This document shows positions 6,324 through 8,676 of a stretch of DNA of 8,676 bases, in pieces. The position numbers and the translations under genes are program-made. Source of the stretch: Nitrospira_G sp035457545 (GTDB lineage Bacteria > Nitrospirota > Nitrospiria > Nitrospirales > Nitrospiraceae); contig DATIBM010000016.1 of NCBI GenBank assembly GCA_035457545.1, positions 1 through 8,676 on the forward strand. The letters run 5' to 3'. Positions within the stretch are counted from its first letter, which is position 1. Every line of letters begins with the position of its first letter. The notes under the pieces are model-generated. The model saw only the letters and a list, made by a program, of their open reading frames with translations, was not told the origin of the DNA and ran no database searches.

Positions 6324-7277
6324 ATGAAGAGGAACCATGCAAAACATCTGGCGGGTGTGGCAGTGGGACTGTGCGGGCTGGGGCTCTCGGCGGCCGGGTT
6401 GGTGTGGGCCTTGGATGTCGCCGATGTGACCAGGGAGTGGACTCCGGAAGGGAAAAAACTTGCGGCTGAGCGCGCCAAGTTGCCCGCCCATGACGAAATG
6501 GTGCTCATCCCGGCAGGCTCGTTCATGATGGGGAGCGATAAGAAAGTCGATCGTAACGCTTACCGGCCTGAGTTTCCTCAGCGGAACGTGTACCTCGATG
6601 CCTTCGAGATCGACAAATTTGAAGTCACGACCGTACAGTATTTGAAGTTTGTGCTCGCCACCAACCGACCTCCCCTCATTGATTGGCAGTACGACGGGGG
6701 AAATTTCCAGGAGACGATGGCCAACCATCCGGTCATGCACGTCTCCTGGTTCGACGCGGATGCGTATTGCAAGTGGGCCGGCAAGCGCCTGCCCACGTCC
6801 GCGGAATGGGAGAAGGCGGCGCGCGGCGAAGACGGACGCATCTATCCCTGGGGAAACGAGCCGGCAGGATTAAGCCGCGCCAACTTCGGCCGCACAGGGT
6901 TGTCCGGACCGGTGCGGGACCGGCCGGAGCGGCTGCTGCTCTATCCCCCGATCATCTCTGTCGATAAGTACGAAAACGCAGTCAGCCCGTATGGGGTCTT
7001 TCAAATGGCTGGGAATGTCGCTGAATGGACGGCTGACTGGTACGACCCGGATTACTACAAAAAGGCGCCGAACCGGAATCCCAAAGGTCCTGAGAAGGGA
7101 ACCCAAAAGGCTTTCCGAGGCGGGGGCTGGATCGACAGCACGCCCTCTGTGCGGCCTGCTCAGCGGAACGGGACTGATCCCAACACGAAGATGAATTGGC
7201 TCGGGTTTCGTTGTGCGCGGGATGTATCGGAAGCCAAAGGCGCGGCAGCGTCTTCGGCCTCGCAGAACGTGCCCTGA
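6324..7277 (+). CDS. Secreted formylglycine-generating-enzyme-like (SUMF1-domain) protein, probably non-catalytic for FGly
   Basis: The 317-residue product has a signal peptide (hydrophobic 9-29, cleavage near V-W-A|L-D) and one FGE-sulfatase domain (about 56-300). Landmarks are M-V-L-I-P-A-G-S-F-x-M-G-S (59-71), D-K-F-E-V-T (97-102), H-P-V-x-x-V-S-W-x-D-A-x-A-Y-C-K-W-A-G-K (135-154), L-P-T-x-A-E-W-E-K-A-A-R-G (156-168), Y-P-W-G-N-E (174-179), the M-A-G-N-V-A-E-W-T-x-D-W-Y segment (228-240) and L-G-F-R-C-A-R-D (293-300). True FGEs oxidise a sulfatase cysteine using two copper-binding cysteines just after the R-G-G-S motif. Here that segment (R-G-G-G-W-I-D-S-T-P-S, 265-275) has none, and no sulfatase gene is near. 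It may be a binding or other enzymatic variant of the fold. The longer open frame that enters from 5898 overlaps the previous gene and lacks support; ATG 6324 gives the signal peptide. Confidence 0.9.
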   Translation: MKRNHAKHLAGVAVGLCGLGLSAAGLVWALDVADVTREWTPEGKKLAAERAKLPAHDEMVLIPAGSFMMGSDKKVDRNAYRPEFPQRNVYLDAFEIDKFEVTTVQYLKFVLATNRPPLIDWQYDGGNFQETMANHPVMHVSWFDADAYCKWAGKRLPTSAEWEKAARGEDGRIYPWGNEPAGLSRANFGRTGLSGPVRDRPERLLLYPPIISVDKYENAVSPYGVFQMAGNVAEWTADWYDPDYYKKAPNRNPKGPEKGTQKAFRGGGWIDSTPSVRPAQRNGTDPNTKMNWLGFRCARDVSEAKGAAASSASQNVP

Positions 7278-7325
7278 GGAACAGGCGGTTCATCTGCAGA
7301 AAGGACGTAGAAATCGGAGGGTAGG

Positions 7326-7414
7326 AACAAACGCAAGCTGCTCGCGAAGGCGTTGGCAGGATCAAAAAACCTCCGCTTTGCCGCTATGGTCTAGAATTGC
7401 ACGGCGCAGAGTGA
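7326..7414 (+). pseudogene. hicA: hicA toxin remnant with the middle deleted and the frame shifted
   Basis: Codons 7326-7391 read N-K-R-K-L-L-A-K-A-L-A-G-S-K-N-L-R-F-A-A-M-V and then hit TAG at 7392. This is the characteristic N-terminus of a HicA mRNA-interferase family ('K-R-x-K-L-L-x-K-A-L...N-L-R-F'). In another frame, 7382-7411 read R-Y-G-L-E-L-H-G-A-E and stop at TGA 7412-7414, two bases before the hicB start, as a HicA C-terminus should. The ~60 residues normally between them, including the conserved G-S-H catalytic histidine region, are absent, so an internal deletion with junction near 7377-7388 joined the two ends out of frame. There is also no good start: a GGAGG lies at 7316-7320, but the codon before N-K-R-K is AGG where ATG would be expected. 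No active toxin can be made. Confidence 0.72.
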
Positions 7415-7416
7415 AC

Positions 7417-7638
7417 ATGAAGGACTACCACATCAACATTTTTTACAGTGAGGCAGATGGCGGCTACATTGCCGACATCCCGGACCTCGAAGCCTGTTCC
7501 GCATTTGGCAAGACTCCTGCTGAGGCACTGAGGCAAGTTCAACAGGCGAAGCGGCTTTGGTTAGAGAGTGCCAAGGCGGAACGGAAACCCATCCCAAAGC
7601 CGCGCTACCGCCCTGCGATCTACCAGACCGCTTCCTGA
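7417..7638 (+). CDS. hicB: HicB-family antitoxin, short form
   Basis: The 73-residue product is full length for the short HicB class. It has the partial RNase H-like fold of the family: Y-H-I-N-I-F-Y-S-E-A-D-G-G-Y-I-A-D-I-P-D-L (4-24), the C-S-A-F-G-K-T-P-A-E-A-L helix start (27-38) and the P-R-Y-R-P-A-I-Y-Q tail (62-70). HicB normally binds and blocks HicA. This short class has no C-terminal DNA-binding domain, so it probably does not repress by itself. It starts two bases after the remnant hicA stop, the spacing of an intact operon. With its toxin deleted it is an orphan antitoxin. It might persist by neutrality or neutralise a HicA encoded elsewhere. Confidence 0.88.
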   Translation: MKDYHINIFYSEADGGYIADIPDLEACSAFGKTPAEALRQVQQAKRLWLESAKAERKPIPKPRYRPAIYQTAS

Positions 7639-7916
7639 ACTTCTTGTCGGACTCGAGTTCTGCACTGTGTCGATCTGTGGGTCTCTGCCAGTGCCGCTCA
7701 CTTCATCCAAATGAGGGTCAGGACTTGCAATCGCACGTCCCTCTCTTTGTCCGCCCACTCACCAAGTCACTTGATCACGAATTGTGCCGATTGTCACAAC
7801 GAACGCAACACGAAATCAGCGGCGCGCGCTCAGAATGAACAGAACCCAGTTGGCCACTGACTCATAGGGTCCGAGGGGAATCTCGGCATGTGTTATTGCA
7901 AGACCCCTATTGGAAC

Positions 7917-7960
7917 CCACGTACCGATTGCATCACTCGGAACCCGGACGGTACACGTGG
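7917..7960. repeat. Imperfect inverted repeat with a two-base bulge
   Basis: CCACGTACCG (7917-7926) pairs with CGGTACACGTGG (7949-7960), leaving two bases of the right arm unpaired and a 22-base loop. It has no T-run and no match to an integron attC consensus. Function is unknown. Confidence 0.35.
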
Positions 7961-8254
7961 TGAGACTCCCGCGCCGGCAATTTTCATAAAAACTGCGGCA
8001 TGCGCATCGACGACCTGCTCGTGACGGCGCCATTACGACAGCGCGTTGTCTGAGCTGAAATCGATCGCGAGGCGCGGAGGGGAAAACCTGTACCCTCGGA
8101 TCACGCTCCGCTGGTCATCGACATCGATAGCCCCGCCTATCCGTTCGATGCCGGCTGGGCTGCAGCGGATTCGCGAATTGCGGCGCGCTCGCGAAAGTAG
8201 CGATGAGCCAATGGTTCGTCAAGTAAGCATCGTCGGCCAAAAGTCGCTATGCCT

Positions 8255-8288
8255 GAGGCCGGAAGAAAACGATCTCTCTTCCGACCTC
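8255..8288. repeat. Hairpin-forming inverted repeat upstream of the higBA-type module
   Basis: GAGGCCGGAAGA (8255-8266) and TCTTCCGACCTC (8277-8288) pair at 11 of 12 positions around a 10-base loop. It lies about 45 bases before the TTGACA box of the next module and might end transcription entering from the left, although a T-run is missing. Confidence 0.5.
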
Positions 8289-8333
8289 GGCCATCTTGCT
8301 CCACACGCCCTCGCCGACACGTTCACCGACCGC

Positions 8334-8368
8334 TTGACAGAGATATACTAAAACTCGCATATTATGCG
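8334..8368 (+). promoter_or_regulatory. Promoter and palindromic operator of the higBA-type module
   Basis: A perfect TTGACA lies at 8334-8339. TATTAT (8360-8365, 5/6) follows it after 20 bases, longer than the ideal 17, while CATATT at 8358-8363 is 18 bases away. TATACT at 8344-8349 is an alternative -10 with TTCACC (8322-8327) as its -35. The 13-base perfect palindrome CGCATA-T-TATGCG (8356-8368) covers the -10 region and ends two bases before the GTG start. Antitoxins of the HigA type usually repress their own promoter by binding such a palindrome, so this is the likely operator. Confidence 0.6.
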
Positions 8369-8370
8369 TC

Positions 8371-8496
8371 GTGAGTCAAAAGCCGATTGTATGGCTTGGA
8401 TCGTCGCGCAGTGACCTTCAGGCGTTTCCACAGGATGCCAGGCGGTTAGCCGGTTTTCAGCTCAGGCAGGTACAACAAGGTCTGGACCCGGCCGAG
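8371..8496 (+). pseudogene. higB: Truncated HigB/RelE-type toxin fragment
   Basis: These 42 codons are the recognisable toxin part of the fused frame. The family usually continues after 'G-L-x-P-x-D' with a W-K-P-M-type segment and then a beta-sheet core ending in F-x-K-K-T-x-x-T. None of this follows: the sequence changes at about 8494 into the leader of the antitoxin gene. It should be inactive as a ribosome-dependent RNase. The family assignment is from memory of its N-terminal pattern. Confidence 0.68.
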
Positions 8497-8676
8497 TTGA
8501 GCAGGGGATCAGCATATGGGAGAAGTGCCATGAAGCTCCAGATGACAAAATCCAGTGGCAATGTCTTCCGAGACATCGGCTTTCCCCGCGAGGAAGCCGA
8601 ACATCTGTTGGTCCGCGCGGACCTCATGATTCAGGCGCAGAAACTCATCGCGTCCCGCCGTCTCAAGCAGAAGGCC
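8371..8676 (+). CDS. Open in-frame fusion: N-terminal fragment of a HigB/RelE-type toxin joined to a HigA-type antitoxin, runs off the window
   Basis: From GTG 8371 the frame stays open to the last base (102 codons). Residues 1-42 (S-Q-K-P-I-V-W-L-G-S-S-R-S-D-L-Q-A-F-P...R-L-A-G-F-Q-L-R-x-V-Q-x-G-L-D-P-A) match the start of the phage-derived Gp49-like/HigB toxin family, which is normally about 100-115 residues long. The remaining toxin core, where the catalytic basic residues lie, is missing. After an 11-residue joining segment (43-53) the frame passes directly into the HigA-type antitoxin (residue 54 on). In intact modules the toxin has its own stop before the antitoxin start. A deletion of about 60 codons that happened to keep frame explains this. 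The product is either a toxin relic read through into the antitoxin or a fused protein. The GTG lies five bases after TATTAT, and no ribosome site is seen. Confidence 0.72.
   Translation, partial: MSQKPIVWLGSSRSDLQAFPQDARRLAGFQLRQVQQGLDPAELSRGSAYGRSAMKLQMTKSSGNVFRDIGFPREEAEHLLVRADLMIQAQKLIASRRLKQKA
8518..8525 (+). promoter_or_regulatory. Ribosome binding site of the antitoxin
   Basis: GGGAGAAG contains GGAG at 8519-8522, seven bases before the ATG at 8530. It gives the antitoxin its own translation start inside the fused frame, so both a fused and a separate antitoxin could be made. Confidence 0.65.
8530..8676 (+). CDS. higA: HigA/XRE-type antitoxin, 3' end outside the window
   Basis: The first 49 residues are visible: a K-L-Q-M-T-K-S-S-G-N-V-F-R-D-I-G-F-P start, then E-E-A-E-H-L-x-V-R-A-D-L-M-I-Q-A-Q-K-L-I-A-S-R-x-L-K-Q. 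This is the typical opening of the short XRE-family antitoxins paired with Gp49-like toxins, where V-R-A-D-L leads into the helix-turn-helix that begins around I-A-S-R-x-L-K-Q. Such proteins wrap the toxin and repress the operon. The sequence is intact as far as it goes. Its start is supported by the ribosome site just upstream. Confidence 0.83.
   Translation, partial: MKLQMTKSSGNVFRDIGFPREEAEHLLVRADLMIQAQKLIASRRLKQKA

Larger units (their letters stand above)
7639..8330. other. Gene-poor stretch between the two toxin-antitoxin modules
   Basis: No family was recognised in about 690 bases. Open frames here are short or lack a plausible start. The longest runs in the + frame from about 8025 to 8351 (best start TTG 8046) and ends D-L-G-H-L-A-P-H-A-L-A-D-T-F-T-D-R-L-T-E-I-Y; it has no ribosome site and overlaps the higB-side promoter. 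A minus-strand stretch ending at 7816 reads R-G-L-A-I-T-H-A-E-I-P-L-G-P-Y-E-S-V-A-N-W-V but is only 34 codons from a GTG at 7920. Either could be a remnant of a lost gene. Two inverted repeats lie at 7917-7960 and 8255-8288. Confidence 0.5.

Noticed and set aside
7785..7796. TTGTG/CACAA short inverted repeat around 7783-7800
   Set aside because: A five-base stem with an eight-base loop is expected by chance in this length.
7816..7920. Minus-strand 34-codon frame with a protein-like composition
   Set aside because: Too short, GTG start without support, family not recognised.
7912..7965. Possible integron attC site or group II intron domain V
   Set aside because: The bulged stem lacks the attC core GTTRRRY/RYYYAAC ends and the AGC...GAAA pattern of domain V.
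8046..8351. Possible 101-codon gene starting at TTG 8046
   Set aside because: There is no ribosome site, no recognised family, and its end overlaps the TTGACA and the alternative TATACT box of the next module; kept only as a possible remnant.
1..8676. tRNA or rRNA genes and CRISPR arrays
   Set aside because: No T-loop-like GTTCGAAYC with matching acceptor stem, no rRNA-conserved stretch and no regularly spaced 25-40 base direct repeats were seen by eye.

Overview
The window looks like chromosome from a GC-rich Gram-negative bacterium, most likely a Nitrospira-type member of the Nitrospirota. This rests on base composition, the style of the secreted proteins and the type of toxin-antitoxin genes; it is an inference, since there is no rRNA or marker gene here. 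The outer-membrane lipoprotein tail, a TonB-domain protein and several signal peptides show a cell with a periplasm.

Layout. (1) Bases 2-178 hold the end of an MlaA-like lipoprotein gene on the + strand, facing (2) a minus-strand tdh-kbl operon (312-2650). Tdh oxidises L-threonine to 2-amino-3-ketobutyrate and Kbl splits this with CoA to glycine and acetyl-CoA. Both gaps next to kbl carry inverted arrays of 7-base repeats. (3) Divergent from tdh is a + strand series: a secreted TonB-domain protein (2747-3844), a YceI-family periplasmic protein (3889-4503), a zinc-dependent alcohol dehydrogenase-like protein (4611-5612), a secreted protein that may have a LolA/DUF4412-like fold (5671-6294) and a secreted formylglycine-generating-enzyme-like (SUMF1-domain) protein without the catalytic cysteines (6324-7277).

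(4) From about 7320 to the end the character changes to an accessory, eroding region. It holds a hicAB module in which the toxin gene has lost its middle while the hicB antitoxin is whole, about 700 bases with no recognisable gene, and a higBA-type module in which the first ~42 codons of the toxin run in frame, without a stop, into the antitoxin. The antitoxin continues past the window edge.

The two most notable points are that both toxin-antitoxin modules have lost the body of the toxin but kept the antitoxin, the second as an open in-frame toxin-N-terminus/antitoxin fusion under a palindromic promoter; and that four genes (tdh, the TonB-domain gene, the gene at 5671 and the higB fragment) have a -10-like hexamer only 5-6 bases before the start codon, as expected for leaderless transcripts.
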